A stretch of 64,000 bases of DNA from Mucilaginibacter daejeonensis. GTDB taxonomy: Bacteria; Bacteroidota; Bacteroidia; Sphingobacteriales; Sphingobacteriaceae. The first letter of the stretch is position 1. Each line of letters opens with the position of its first letter. Of the stretch, positions 16,230-25,581 are shown in pieces. The stretch lies in contig NZ_CP086068.1 of assembly GCF_020783335.1 (NCBI RefSeq), forward strand, positions 4,216,001 through 4,280,000, written 5' to 3'. The notes under the pieces are model-generated. The model ran no database searches. It was not told where the DNA came from and saw only the letters and a list, made by a program, of their open reading frames with translations. The translations under genes and the position numbers were made by a program.

Positions 16230-16653
16230 ATATGATCGCCATGAACCATTGCACGTCAGCACTTTACTAATGCCAACAGCCCGGACATGACCACTGATGA
16301 ACAAAAAGTATTTTGATGTAGAAAAGTTTGATGAAGGGAGCCACTGATCCACAACCATGAGTGCTATCAGCGTAAAGTACAGTATCGGCAGGTTACTCAA
16401 CGCCCCACCTTAGTGTAATGAAATAGCGTTACATCGATGTAACAAAATTCCCCAAATTTCCCCATTTCTCGTCATTGCGAAATTTGTAAAAACCCAACTT
16501 TTTCAAGAAAAAACTACAAAAAGCTGAAATGTAACACCATTTGTAACACTTTAACGTCCAAATGTAACACCGTAACAGAGCGGGCATGGTGTACCGGCAA
16601 CTACTTTAACGACAAGATCACAACTTTAACGAAAGTGATTACCAGATCGGTGA
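16230..16653. promoter_or_regulatory. 424-base gap with a palindrome and repeated GTAACA half-sites
   Basis: No credible gene was seen. GTTACATCGATGTAAC at 16428-16443 is a perfect 16-base palindrome. Its half-site GTAACA recurs in one orientation at 16531, 16543, 16564 and 16572. CTTTAACG occurs three times further on (from about 16549, 16601 and 16623). The array lies 200-350 bases upstream of the small gene starting at 16229 and just past the helix-hairpin-helix gene, so it most likely belongs to the small gene. Confidence 0.5.
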
Positions 16654-17496
16654 TCAGCGGATGAGGATGTACGGTTTCAATTTCTTCAGCACCCCGGCAT
16701 CTAAAATGGCCACATTGCTTAGTTCATCAAAGTGCTCGTAGTTGCCATGCTGCTTGCGGTACTGGATCAGGGCATTGGCCTGCTTATAACTCAGGTAAGG
16801 CATATCCTTAATGTCGGCCAGTTCCACAGCATTGATATCGATCTTCCTGATCTTACGGGCGTTCACCCTGAACTGACCCTGAATATCCTGGTAATGCATG
16901 GCATCCATACCGTATATCTCCATCAACTGTTTTTTGCTATGAAAGCCACCCAGCCGCATGCGGTATTGAATGATACGCCTGGCCAAACCGGGGCCTACGC
17001 CTTTCAAAGCGGCCAGTGCGGCACTATCGGCAGTGTTGAGCTCTACCACATGCATGGCAGCGGCCGAGCGTTCGGGGAGTTTGATGTAGGGTTCAAGCCG
17101 GTGGTAGTCGTCGGCACTAAGGGTGTACATCTTTTGCACATCGCCCTTGCTGATGAAACGTCCGCCTGCGGCCTCGTAGTTCTTGATGCCTTTGATCTGG
17201 CGGTCGGTAAGTCCTAACTGCTTCCACTTGGTTATGGGTAAGTGGTTGGGGTCGAACGCAAAAAGTTTGGCAGGCGTACTTGATGTAGTGTGTTGGCTGA
17301 TATCGCCGGTATAACCGGCCTTCTTCAGTTGTGCCACCGCACGCTGCAGTTTGCTAAAGTCGACAGGCTCGGGCGGATGCAGGTAGGAGTACACATATGG
17401 CGCAGCCACGGCCATTGCGATCAGTGCCACCATCACCACCAGACCGTTCCATTGGGTCTTGTTCAGGGCCAGGTAATTTTTGACGCGGGTGAGCAC
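16654..17496 (-). CDS. Membrane-anchored helix-hairpin-helix protein, ComEA-like
   Basis: 280 residues from a GTG start. Residues about 18-38 form one transmembrane helix near the N-terminus. Three helix-hairpin-helix units follow: LGLTDRQIKGIKNYEAAGG (about 95-113), LAALKGVGPGLARRIIQYR (about 162-180) and IKDMPYLSYKQANALIQYR (about 230-248). Each ComEA-type unit is expected to bind DNA non-specifically, which in competent bacteria pulls DNA across the envelope. Tandem units of this type on a membrane anchor are common in Bacteroidota, but their role in DNA uptake is not proven here, and no other competence gene is nearby. Confidence 0.82.
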   Translation of the reverse strand: MLTRVKNYLALNKTQWNGLVVMVALIAMAVAAPYVYSYLHPPEPVDFSKLQRAVAQLKKAGYTGDISQHTTSSTPAKLFAFDPNHLPITKWKQLGLTDRQIKGIKNYEAAGGRFISKGDVQKMYTLSADDYHRLEPYIKLPERSAAAMHVVELNTADSAALAALKGVGPGLARRIIQYRMRLGGFHSKKQLMEIYGMDAMHYQDIQGQFRVNARKIRKIDINAVELADIKDMPYLSYKQANALIQYRKQHGNYEHFDELSNVAILDAGVLKKLKPYILIR

Positions 17497-17572
17497 AGGG
17501 GTTAATTAAGCGACGGTTAAAATAGAGAGAAAATACTTATTTTTATAGAAATTTGCCGGGATAGGATCTGCT

Positions 17573-19327
17573 ATGAAAATTATAACCACAGATGAATTTG
17601 CCAAGGCCACCAAGCTGGATAAGCTGAAAATGCCGGGTTTGGCGGCTTTGTTGATGGAGCTGATGAAGATAAACCAGGTGAACAAATTGTTCGCCCAGGC
17701 ACAGCCCAAAGAAGGCCCTGATTTTGTGGACGCGATACTGGAAGGTTGCGGTGTAAGCATCGACATTGACCAGAACGAGCTAAAGAACCTGCCTGCCGAC
17801 GGCGCTTTCATAGCTATCGCAAACCATCCTTACGGGGGTATAGAAGGCATGATCCTGCTCAAGATCCTTTGCATGGTAAGGCCCGATGCCAAGCTGATGG
17901 CCAATTTCCTGCTCAAAAAGATCCCCAACCTGGCCGATTATTTTGTGGCCGTTAATCCTTTCGAGAACGTAGAGCATTCTTCCAGCATCAGTGGTATCAA
18001 GACCACCATGGAACTGCTTAACAACGGTACGCCGATCGGCATATTCCCGGCAGGTGAGGTATCTACCTACAAACTGAACACCAAACAGGTGACCGACCGC
18101 ATGTGGCACCCAGTAGTAGGTAAACTCATCAACAAAGCCAAAGTGCCGGTGGTACCGATCTATTTTCATGGCAACAATGGCCTGTTATTCAACTTATTGA
18201 GCCTGATACACCCTACCCTGCGTACTGCCAAGCTCCCTTCGGAGCTGTTCAATAAGCATGGTCATACCATCAAGGTACGCATCGGCAAACCGATCAGGGT
18301 TGAGGATATCCCTAACTACAACAACACTACCCAGCTTCTGAACTTTTTACGCGCCAAGACCTACGCTTTAGGCACTGGTTTGGAGAATGAAAAGAGACTA
18401 TTCAACCCCCGCAGCCTGTTCAAGATCAAAAAAGAAGCTAAGGAGATAGAACCGCCTACGGCCGCCGAATTGATGGAGCGTGAGCTGGAACCATTACGCG
18501 AGAACTACAAGGTTTGGACGGAAAAGAACTACGAAGTATTCATTACCCCTACTGCGCTGATCCCGAACATCATTCGTGAGATAGGCCGCCTGAGGGAGGT
18601 CACCTTCCGCGAGATAGGCGAAGGCACCAATAACAGCACCGACCTTGATGAGTACGATATTTATTATCACCATTTGTTCATTTGGGATTTCAAGGCCAGC
18701 ATGATCGTTGGCGCATACCGGATCGGTATGGGCGATGAGATATTTGATAGTTACGGTAAAAAGGGTTTCTACACGGCTAACCTGTTCAAGATCAAGTCTC
18801 AGTTCAGCGATGTGCTGCAAAGCAGCCTGGAACTGGGCCGCTCGTGGATCCGGAAGGAATATCAGCAAAAACCCTTGCCGCTGTTCCTGCTTTGGAAAGG
18901 CATCCTCAAATTCTTACTCGAGAATCGCCGTTATCGTTACCTGATCGGTCCGGTGAGTATCAGCAACACTTTCTCTAAGTTCTCCAAATCGCTGATCGTG
19001 GATTACATCACCCGTAACCATTTCGACCACGAGATGGCGCAATACGTAAAACCACGCAAGCAGTTCAAGGTCGATTTTTCAAGCATCGATACCGACCTGC
19101 TGATGGCCGGCGAAGAGAACTTTAAAAAGCTTGACAACCTCATCTCCGAGATCGAGACCCATAACATGAAGGTGCCGGTGTTATTGCGTCAATACATTTC
19201 GCTTAATGCCAAGATCATTTGCTTCAACATCGACCCCAAATTTGCCGACTGCTTAGACGGCTTCCTGGTGCTCGATTTGCAGAAAGTACCTAAGGACGTA
19301 CTGGATAAACTGGGCAGGAATTTGTAA
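17573..19327 (+). CDS. OlsF-like bifunctional acyltransferase (PlsC-type plus GNAT/hemolysin-type)
   Basis: A 584-residue protein in two halves. Residues about 70-270 are a lysophospholipid acyltransferase domain: NHPYGGIEG with the catalytic H85, then FPAGEVSTY (P-G-E motif). Residues about 300-560 resemble OlsB/hemolysin-type N-acyltransferases (TFREIGEGTNNSTDLDEYD, SSLELGRSWIR). This order matches OlsF, which in Flavobacterium and Serratia makes ornithine lipids by N-acylation then O-acylation; related Bacteroidota enzymes make glycine lipids. The usual Asp of the NHx4D-like motif is Glu here. It acts at the inner face of the cytoplasmic membrane. The amino acid acceptor is not known. Confidence 0.85.
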   Translation: MKIITTDEFAKATKLDKLKMPGLAALLMELMKINQVNKLFAQAQPKEGPDFVDAILEGCGVSIDIDQNELKNLPADGAFIAIANHPYGGIEGMILLKILCMVRPDAKLMANFLLKKIPNLADYFVAVNPFENVEHSSSISGIKTTMELLNNGTPIGIFPAGEVSTYKLNTKQVTDRMWHPVVGKLINKAKVPVVPIYFHGNNGLLFNLLSLIHPTLRTAKLPSELFNKHGHTIKVRIGKPIRVEDIPNYNNTTQLLNFLRAKTYALGTGLENEKRLFNPRSLFKIKKEAKEIEPPTAAELMERELEPLRENYKVWTEKNYEVFITPTALIPNIIREIGRLREVTFREIGEGTNNSTDLDEYDIYYHHLFIWDFKASMIVGAYRIGMGDEIFDSYGKKGFYTANLFKIKSQFSDVLQSSLELGRSWIRKEYQQKPLPLFLLWKGILKFLLENRRYRYLIGPVSISNTFSKFSKSLIVDYITRNHFDHEMAQYVKPRKQFKVDFSSIDTDLLMAGEENFKKLDNLISEIETHNMKVPVLLRQYISLNAKIICFNIDPKFADCLDGFLVLDLQKVPKDVLDKLGRNL

Positions 19328-19344
19328 GTAGAAAGATCGCTCTC

Positions 19345-20097
19345 TCAATCGTTAGTGCGACGATGCTTAAGCCAGTACCAGCCTAAGTTGAAGGCGATCA
19401 CCACATGGTTAAAAACGGTCGGTATTAAACCGTAGTGCTCTTTCATGATCTGGAATCGCTCTACCAAGCTTTGCCGGTGCTTGGCTTTTGACATGCCCCC
19501 GACCAGGTATTTAGCCACGTAAGCATGCACATTGACGATCTTTTTGGCTTTTTTGGCCGCCTGTAATATCCAATCGATATCGGCACTGAGCTGGTAACGC
19601 GGGTCATACGCGGTCAGCAACGAGCGTTTGATATAAATAGCCTGGTGACTAATGCTCATGCCATATTTGAAATCTTTCCAGGTAAAGCTTTTGGGAGCCT
19701 TGTGGCGGCGTTGACCAAGGCTGTTACCGGCATTGTCGATCATCTCGGTCTCGCCGTAGTAAATGTCCGCGTCTGGGGCCGAGGCAAATACCCTGCTTAC
19801 CGTGTCTTGGTCATATAGCTCGTCGCCTGAGTTCATGAACAGCACATAGTCGCCAGTGGCGTGTGCAAGGCCTTTATTCATGGCATCGTAAATGCCTTTG
19901 TCCTTTTCGGTCACCAACTGACTGATACGATCGCGGTAACGTTCTATCACCTGCAAGGTTCCATCGGTAGATGCCCCATCGATGATGATATATTCGATGT
20001 TGGTATATGTTTGACCGATGACCGATAGCAAGGTGCGTTCGATATCACGCAAGTTGTTATACACCACGGTGATCACACTCAACTTCGGGTCAGCCAT
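19345..20097 (-). CDS. Glycosyltransferase family 2
   Basis: A 250-residue GT-A fold enzyme starting at ATG 20097 (MADPKLSVITVVYNN). That start gives an 8-base overlap with the preceding glycosyltransferase gene and begins right at the family's first strand. DGASTDGTL is the nucleotide-binding loop, and FMNSGDELYD holds the acidic metal-binding region. Ending WKDFKYGMSISHQAIYIKRSLL and a later helix are typical of small WcaA-like transferases that build surface glycans. The donor and acceptor are unknown. It forms a two-gene operon with the GT4 gene and is convergent with the OlsF-like gene, only 17 bases away. Confidence 0.9.
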   Translation of the reverse strand: MADPKLSVITVVYNNLRDIERTLLSVIGQTYTNIEYIIIDGASTDGTLQVIERYRDRISQLVTEKDKGIYDAMNKGLAHATGDYVLFMNSGDELYDQDTVSRVFASAPDADIYYGETEMIDNAGNSLGQRRHKAPKSFTWKDFKYGMSISHQAIYIKRSLLTAYDPRYQLSADIDWILQAAKKAKKIVNVHAYVAKYLVGGMSKAKHRQSLVERFQIMKEHYGLIPTVFNHVVIAFNLGWYWLKHRRTND

Positions 20098-21382
20098 TCG
20101 CACCTCCAGGCCTGGCCGTTCCCAACAGTTGCTCATAAAGCTGAATATGCTTTTGCGCGATCACCTTTTCCGAAAATTTGCTCATCACCGTATCACGGGC
20201 ATGCTGCTGCAAGTCCGCGCGGTCGTTATGGTCAATGATCCACTGCATGCCGTCGGTGAAGCTCTCCGCAGACTTGTAGGTGGCCAGGTACCCGTTTTGT
20301 TCATGCTCCACCATATTGGGTATACCACCCGTGGTAAAGGCAACCACCGGTGTACCGCACGATAGCGATTCCATGACGGTATAAGGCAGGTTATCCTCAA
20401 GGGACGGGATCAGGAACGCATCTGCAGCAGCATAGCACAAGGCCAGTCGCTGATCATCATTGATGGTGCCTAAAAAGTTGGCCTTAAAAGCCAGCTCAGG
20501 TACGTTATTAGCATCACGGTTACCGAATACTACCAATTCCACATGATCTGCCCGGCTGCCCAAGCGGGTTTTAAGCATCTCCAGACTGTCCATCAAATAG
20601 CTGGTACCTTTATGAAGGTCCTTGCGCGAAGGCATAAAACCCGTCAGGAAGATGATCTTGTCTTCAGGTAATCCCAGTTGTTTGCGCGCTTCAGAACGGT
20701 TCACTGGCTTAAAGACATCGGTCTCCAAAGTATTGGGTATCTGCAGCACCGGCCTATCATGCATCAAACTGCTTGATAGCACTGAACTCAGCATCCACGA
20801 ACTTGGCGCAATGACATTGATATCCATCTTTTGGTAAGCCTCGTTCTTTTGTGTCCATATACGATGCGAGATATCATTGGCATCGGGCTTTTTTAGCAAT
20901 GGGCAATGACCGCATTGACGCAAAAAGTGGTCGCAGGTATAACGCACGTGGCAACCGCCAGTGAATGCGTTGCTATCATGGAATGTCCAAACGATGGGTT
21001 TGTTGAGCTTGGCCAGCTCGGCTAAATGTTTAGGGTCTAAAAAGCTATGGTTCACCCAATGGAGGTGGATCACATCGGCGGCCTTCACATCAGGATGATG
21101 GATCACCGACCGCCCGAACCAGGAGAACGAGAACGGCGTACGCTTTTGTGGTTTCAGGAAGCGCTTGGCCAGTATCCGCTCCAATATGATGGTACCGGCG
21201 GTGTAGGCCTTTTGCACGGCATTCTTATTAAAGGTGCCGATCTGCGGATCTTTGCCAAATTTATAGTGCACAATTACTTTAGAATCGATATTTTCGGCTT
21301 GCAGGGCCTTGTTCAACCGCAAGCACGCGCGGCCAGCCCCTCCGTTACCATCATAAGTATTGATATGCACTACTTTTAGCAT
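20090..21382 (-). CDS. Glycosyltransferase family 4
   Basis: A 430-residue GT-B retaining transferase. The N-terminus MLKVVHINTYDGNGGAGRA is the acceptor-side start typical for this class, and the C-terminal donor site shows LIPSLEDNLPYTVMESLSCGTPVVAF, the E-x7-E type motif of GT4. A CxxxC-type stretch (GGCHVRYTCDHFLRQCGHC, residues about 138-156) resembles that in WcaC/colanic-acid-like transferases. It overlaps the following GT2 gene by 8 bases, so they are coupled. It is divergent from the tricorn-protease gene. A role in exopolysaccharide or O-antigen assembly is inferred. Confidence 0.9.
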   Translation of the reverse strand: MLKVVHINTYDGNGGAGRACLRLNKALQAENIDSKVIVHYKFGKDPQIGTFNKNAVQKAYTAGTIILERILAKRFLKPQKRTPFSFSWFGRSVIHHPDVKAADVIHLHWVNHSFLDPKHLAELAKLNKPIVWTFHDSNAFTGGCHVRYTCDHFLRQCGHCPLLKKPDANDISHRIWTQKNEAYQKMDINVIAPSSWMLSSVLSSSLMHDRPVLQIPNTLETDVFKPVNRSEARKQLGLPEDKIIFLTGFMPSRKDLHKGTSYLMDSLEMLKTRLGSRADHVELVVFGNRDANNVPELAFKANFLGTINDDQRLALCYAAADAFLIPSLEDNLPYTVMESLSCGTPVVAFTTGGIPNMVEHEQNGYLATYKSAESFTDGMQWIIDHNDRADLQQHARDTVMSKFSEKVIAQKHIQLYEQLLGTARPGGANG

Positions 21383-21430
21383 GGTTCAAAAATACATTTT
21401 ATCGGCACAGTTATTCAACAGATCAGTTAT

Positions 21431-24400
21431 ATGAAAAGATCAATCGCCGCCTTTGCCTTATCGGTCGGCCTTTCATTACCGGGTTTTGCACAGCAAGCCT
21501 CAAGCTACTTCACTTCGTACCCTACCCTAACGCCCGACGGCAACACCATCGTTTTCAGTTTTGAAGGCGACATTTGGAAGGCCGATATCAACGGTAACAA
21601 CGCCGTTAGATTGACCGCCATGCAGGGGCTCGAGACCAATCCCAAAGTATCGCCCGATGGTAAGTGGCTGGCCTTTTCGGCCAATCAGTATGGAAACAGC
21701 GATGTATACGTGATGCCATTGACCGGTGGCGATGTCAAACAACTGACCTACAACGAATCGTTCGATGATGTAGCCTCCTGGAGTTGGGATTCCAGGACCA
21801 TCTATTTTACTTCAGGACGCTATAACTCGTTTTCGGCCTATAGTGTGCCGATCACCGGCGGTACGGCGGTACGTTTGTTCGGCAACTACTTCAATACCAT
21901 ACATGGCCTCACGCCGCATCCTAAAACTGGTGAATTATTCTTCGGTAACACATGGGAAAGCTTCCGTTTTCCGCAGCGTAAACATTACAAAGGTGATTAT
22001 AACCCAGATATCCAGTCGTACGATCCCAAGACCAAAGCCTACAAGCAATATACTACGTGGATAGGAAAGGACTTTGACGCTACTATAGATAGCAAAGGCA
22101 ACATCTATTTTATTAGCGATGAGGGTAACGGTGAGTATAATCTTTACACTTTCGACAACGGTAAAAAGACGGCGTTGACCCAGTTCAGCACGTCCATCAA
22201 ACGTCCGTCGGTAAGTGCTGATGGCCGCAAGGTAGTGTTCGAGAAAGATTACCAGCTGTACATTTATGATGTGGCTACCAAAGCCACTCAAAAGATAGGT
22301 TTATCGCTTACCCGCAATAACGTATTGCCTAAGGAGCAGGAATTCGACATCAGCGGTAAGATCGAGGCGGCAGACCTATCGGCCGATGGAAAGAAATTAG
22401 TGCTGGTATCACGCGGTGAGCTATTTGTTAGCGATGCTGATGGTAAATTCATCCAAAAGATCGAACGCAACAGCAGCGAACGTGTTACCGAAGCCAAATG
22501 GCTGGCCGATAACCGCACGTTGATCTATAACCAAACCCTGGGTGGCTATGTGAATTGGTACACCATCAGCGCCGACGGTAATGGCAAACCTAAACAGCTC
22601 ACTGCCGATAAACGCAGCAACCGCCAGCTTACCTTAAACAAGAACCGCACGCAAGGCATATACCTGAGCGGCCGAGACGAGGTGCGTACCATCGACCTAA
22701 AAACTTTGGCGAGCAAGACCATCGTCAAGGACGAGATATGGGCTTTCCAATCGCCGCAGCCCCGCTTTTCGCCTAATGGGGAATATGTATTATTTAATGC
22801 ACGCCGCAACTTTGAACTTGATCTTTTTGTGCATGACCTGCAAAGCGGCAAGACCCTCAACCTAACCAATACTGGCGTAACAGAGTCTGACCCGTTCTGG
22901 TCGCCTGACGGCAAGTACATCTACTTTAGCTCGTCGCGCGCTAAGCCTGAATATCCGTACGGAACTAATGACGCTCATATCTACCGCATGCCTTTACAAA
23001 AATTCGATGAGGCGTTCAAGCTGGATAAGTACCGGGAGCTATTTAAAGAGGAGAAGAAGGACACGCCGGCCACCACCGCCAAGACCAAGGCCAAAAAGGC
23101 CGAACCTAAAAAGATATCGGAACAGCCTACCCCGAAAGCACCGGCCGATATAGTGATCGATACCGACGACCTGATGAAACGCCTCGAGCGCATCAGCCCG
23201 GATTTTGGCCAGCAGGAAGCGCCTTATGTGATCCAGAAGGGCGACAAGAGCCTGGTGTATTATGTATCGGATCAGGGTGAAGGTAAACGTGCCGTATATC
23301 GTACCACTATCGAAAACTTTGAGAATAACAAGACCGAAAAGGTAGCCGGCGCCGACGTGTATGGTTTCGACATCGTTAGTGGCGGCGACAAGTATTACCT
23401 GTTGGGTAGCTCGGGTGACCTGTATAAACTCAACCTTGACCAGAACAAGGTGGATAAGGTAGCCATGAGTTACCGCTTCGACCGTAACCTTTCCAGCGAA
23501 TTTAAACAGATGTTCGATGAGGCTTGGGCCGGTTTGGAGGAGAACTATTATGACGGTACCTTCCATGGCGCTGACTGGGCTAAACTACATGATGTTTATG
23601 CCGCCTATTTACCTTATGTGAACAACCGTGCCGACCTGCGCTTATTGCTGGAGGACCTATTGGGCGAGCTTAATTCCTCACACATGGGCTTCAATTCGCG
23701 TGGTATGGAAGAACGTACCAACCTGCGCTACGTGACCATGGAGACCGGTATCGTGTTCGATGATCGCGATCCTTATAAAGTTGACCATATAGCCGACCTG
23801 AGCAACGCCGACCGCAAAGGCATCAACGTTAAACCAGGCGACCGCCTTAAGACCGTGAACGGAGTTGCGGTGGATGAGAAACAGGATCGCGACATGTACT
23901 TCACCAAACCATCGGCCGATGATGAGTTGGAACTGGGCTTTGAACGCTCGGGTACCAATGTCAACGTTAAAATTCATCCAGAACCAGCCGCTAAGTTGAA
24001 GGCCAACCTTTACGACGAATGGATCCGGAACAACCGCAAGATCGTGACCGATAAAAGTAAGAACCGTATCGCTTATGTGTACATGAAGGACATGGGCGGT
24101 CAATCACTACAAACCTTTTATGAGGACATGGTAGGCGATGCTTATAAAAAAGATGCCCTGATCCTTGACCTGCGATACAACACCGGCGGCAACGTGCACG
24201 ACAACGTATTGAACTTTTTGATGCAGCGCCCTTACCTGCAATGGCAGTATCGTGATGGTAAGCGCTCACCGCAGCCTAATTTTGCCCCTGCGGCCAAACC
24301 GATCGTGCTGCTCATTAATGAGCAAACGCTGAGCGATGGCGAGATGACCGCTCAGGGCTTCAAGGCGCTTGGCCTGGGCAAGATCATTGGCACCGAGACC

Positions 24401-24616
24401 TACCGCTGGATCATTTTCACCAGTGCCAAAGGACTTGTTGACGGTTCGAGCTATCGCATACCGGCCTGGGGTTGCTTTACGCTCGATGGCAAAGATGTGG
24501 AGAAGGAAGGCGTTAAACCCGACATCTACATCAAAACAACCTTTACTGATCGTTTGACCGGCCAAGATCCGCAGTTGGATAAGGCGATAGACGAAATTTT
24601 GAAACAACTGAAGTAA
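21431..24616 (+). CDS. Tricorn-type S41 family peptidase
   Basis: A 1061-residue secreted protease with a signal peptide (1-20, PGFAQ). Residues about 25-530 are WD40/PD40-like beta-propeller blades (LTPDGNTIVFSFEGDIW, VSPDGKWLAFSANQYG, FSPNGEYVLFNAR). A charged Lys/Pro linker covers about 545-575. The C1 region carries H751 (LNSSHMGF), a PDZ domain lies around 790-840 (KGINVKPGDRLKTVNGV), and the C2 region carries the nucleophile S968 in LSDGEM. Those positions closely track H746 and S965 of archaeal tricorn protease, so the site looks intact. It probably trims peptides in the periplasm. No type IX C-terminal signal domain was seen. Confidence 0.94.
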   Translation: MKRSIAAFALSVGLSLPGFAQQASSYFTSYPTLTPDGNTIVFSFEGDIWKADINGNNAVRLTAMQGLETNPKVSPDGKWLAFSANQYGNSDVYVMPLTGGDVKQLTYNESFDDVASWSWDSRTIYFTSGRYNSFSAYSVPITGGTAVRLFGNYFNTIHGLTPHPKTGELFFGNTWESFRFPQRKHYKGDYNPDIQSYDPKTKAYKQYTTWIGKDFDATIDSKGNIYFISDEGNGEYNLYTFDNGKKTALTQFSTSIKRPSVSADGRKVVFEKDYQLYIYDVATKATQKIGLSLTRNNVLPKEQEFDISGKIEAADLSADGKKLVLVSRGELFVSDADGKFIQKIERNSSERVTEAKWLADNRTLIYNQTLGGYVNWYTISADGNGKPKQLTADKRSNRQLTLNKNRTQGIYLSGRDEVRTIDLKTLASKTIVKDEIWAFQSPQPRFSPNGEYVLFNARRNFELDLFVHDLQSGKTLNLTNTGVTESDPFWSPDGKYIYFSSSRAKPEYPYGTNDAHIYRMPLQKFDEAFKLDKYRELFKEEKKDTPATTAKTKAKKAEPKKISEQPTPKAPADIVIDTDDLMKRLERISPDFGQQEAPYVIQKGDKSLVYYVSDQGEGKRAVYRTTIENFENNKTEKVAGADVYGFDIVSGGDKYYLLGSSGDLYKLNLDQNKVDKVAMSYRFDRNLSSEFKQMFDEAWAGLEENYYDGTFHGADWAKLHDVYAAYLPYVNNRADLRLLLEDLLGELNSSHMGFNSRGMEERTNLRYVTMETGIVFDDRDPYKVDHIADLSNADRKGINVKPGDRLKTVNGVAVDEKQDRDMYFTKPSADDELELGFERSGTNVNVKIHPEPAAKLKANLYDEWIRNNRKIVTDKSKNRIAYVYMKDMGGQSLQTFYEDMVGDAYKKDALILDLRYNTGGNVHDNVLNFLMQRPYLQWQYRDGKRSPQPNFAPAAKPIVLLINEQTLSDGEMTAQGFKALGLGKIIGTETYRWIIFTSAKGLVDGSSYRIPAWGCFTLDGKDVEKEGVKPDIYIKTTFTDRLTGQDPQLDKAIDEILKQLK

Positions 24617-24710
24617 CACCCCCACCTGAGTCCTCCCCCAAGGGGGAGGACCTTAAAAGCCCTCTTCTATTTTTGCTTCCTCTCCCCTGGAGAGGGTTGA
24701 GTAGAGGTGT
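24616..24710. repeat. Composite palindromic intergenic repeat, copy 2
   Basis: Outer ends ACACC (24616-24620) and GGTGT (24706-24710) enclose two hairpins. One is TCCTCCCCC-AA-GGGGGAGGA (24631-24650, perfect arms of 9). The other is CCTCTCC-CCT-GGAGAGG (24679-24695, perfect arms of 7). The plan matches the element at 1100-1194: CAC-rich end, pyrimidine-led hairpin, spacer, inverted hairpin, complementary end. It starts at the last base of the protease stop codon and ends in a T-run, so it may also terminate transcription. Confidence 0.65.
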
Positions 24711-24734
24711 TTTTTTCTTTTCTTTGCATCATAC

Positions 24735-25481
24735 ATGAGCAACGAACTCACCGACCGTAACTTTTGGGCTAATTACTGGGAATCAAAGACGGGGCTCGCC
24801 GTAGAGGTGCCCGCCAACTATACGTTTCACCGGTTATTTAAAGATCTGCTAAGCAGCAAGGGATTCTGCACGGCCATCGAGTTGGGCGGATTTCCTGGTT
24901 ACTACGCCATCTTCCTGAAAAAGTATTTTGGGCTCGATACCTCGTTGTTCGACTTTTATGTACACCAGCCTATCCTGAAAGAGGTACTTGCGGCCAACCA
25001 ACTTAAGGACGACGATATCAAGGTGATCGAGGGCGACCTGTTCACCTACCAGCCGGAGGAAAAATATGATCTCGTACTATCATGCGGACTGATCGAGCAT
25101 TTCAATGACACCAAGGATGTGATCGCTCGTCACTTACCTTTTTTGAAACCGGGCGGTACCCTATTTATAACGCTGCCCAACTTCACCGGCGTTAATGGCT
25201 GGGTGCAGCGCAGTTATGATATGGATAACTATAATAAGCATAACATCAGTAGTATGGACCCAGTCAAGCTGGCGCAGTACTGCAAAGAGTTAGGCTTAAA
25301 AGAGGTCAGTTCATTTTATTACGGTCACTTTTCGATATGGCTGGAGAATAAAGCTCAGCAAAGCGCCCTTACTAAGGCGTTCCTCAAAACCATATGGACA
25401 GCCGGCAAGATATTCACCAAGATCATCCCGATCGAGAGCAAGGCGTTGTCGCCTTATATCGTGGTGAAAGCGGTGCTTTAG
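24735..25481 (+). CDS. Class I SAM-dependent methyltransferase
   Basis: A 248-residue protein with a class I methyltransferase core. Motif I reads AIELGGFPGYYAIFL (about residues 52-66), an acidic residue follows at the end of strand 2 (LFDFYVHQ), and LSCGLIEHFNDTKDVI with LKPGGTLFITLPN are motifs IV and V of the Methyltransf_11/23 type. No signal peptide. It stands alone on the plus strand between two minus-strand glycan blocks, so it may modify a glycan or lipid-linked intermediate, but the substrate is unknown. Confidence 0.82.
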   Translation: MSNELTDRNFWANYWESKTGLAVEVPANYTFHRLFKDLLSSKGFCTAIELGGFPGYYAIFLKKYFGLDTSLFDFYVHQPILKEVLAANQLKDDDIKVIEGDLFTYQPEEKYDLVLSCGLIEHFNDTKDVIARHLPFLKPGGTLFITLPNFTGVNGWVQRSYDMDNYNKHNISSMDPVKLAQYCKELGLKEVSSFYYGHFSIWLENKAQQSALTKAFLKTIWTAGKIFTKIIPIESKALSPYIVVKAVL

Positions 25482-25581
25482 TTAGAACTTATTATTGTAA
25501 GATCAAGGCTTTCATTGATCATGTGTGGCCGGTGTATCTGACCAGGGATCGCTTCGCGCCTCACGATGACATAGCTTCAGT

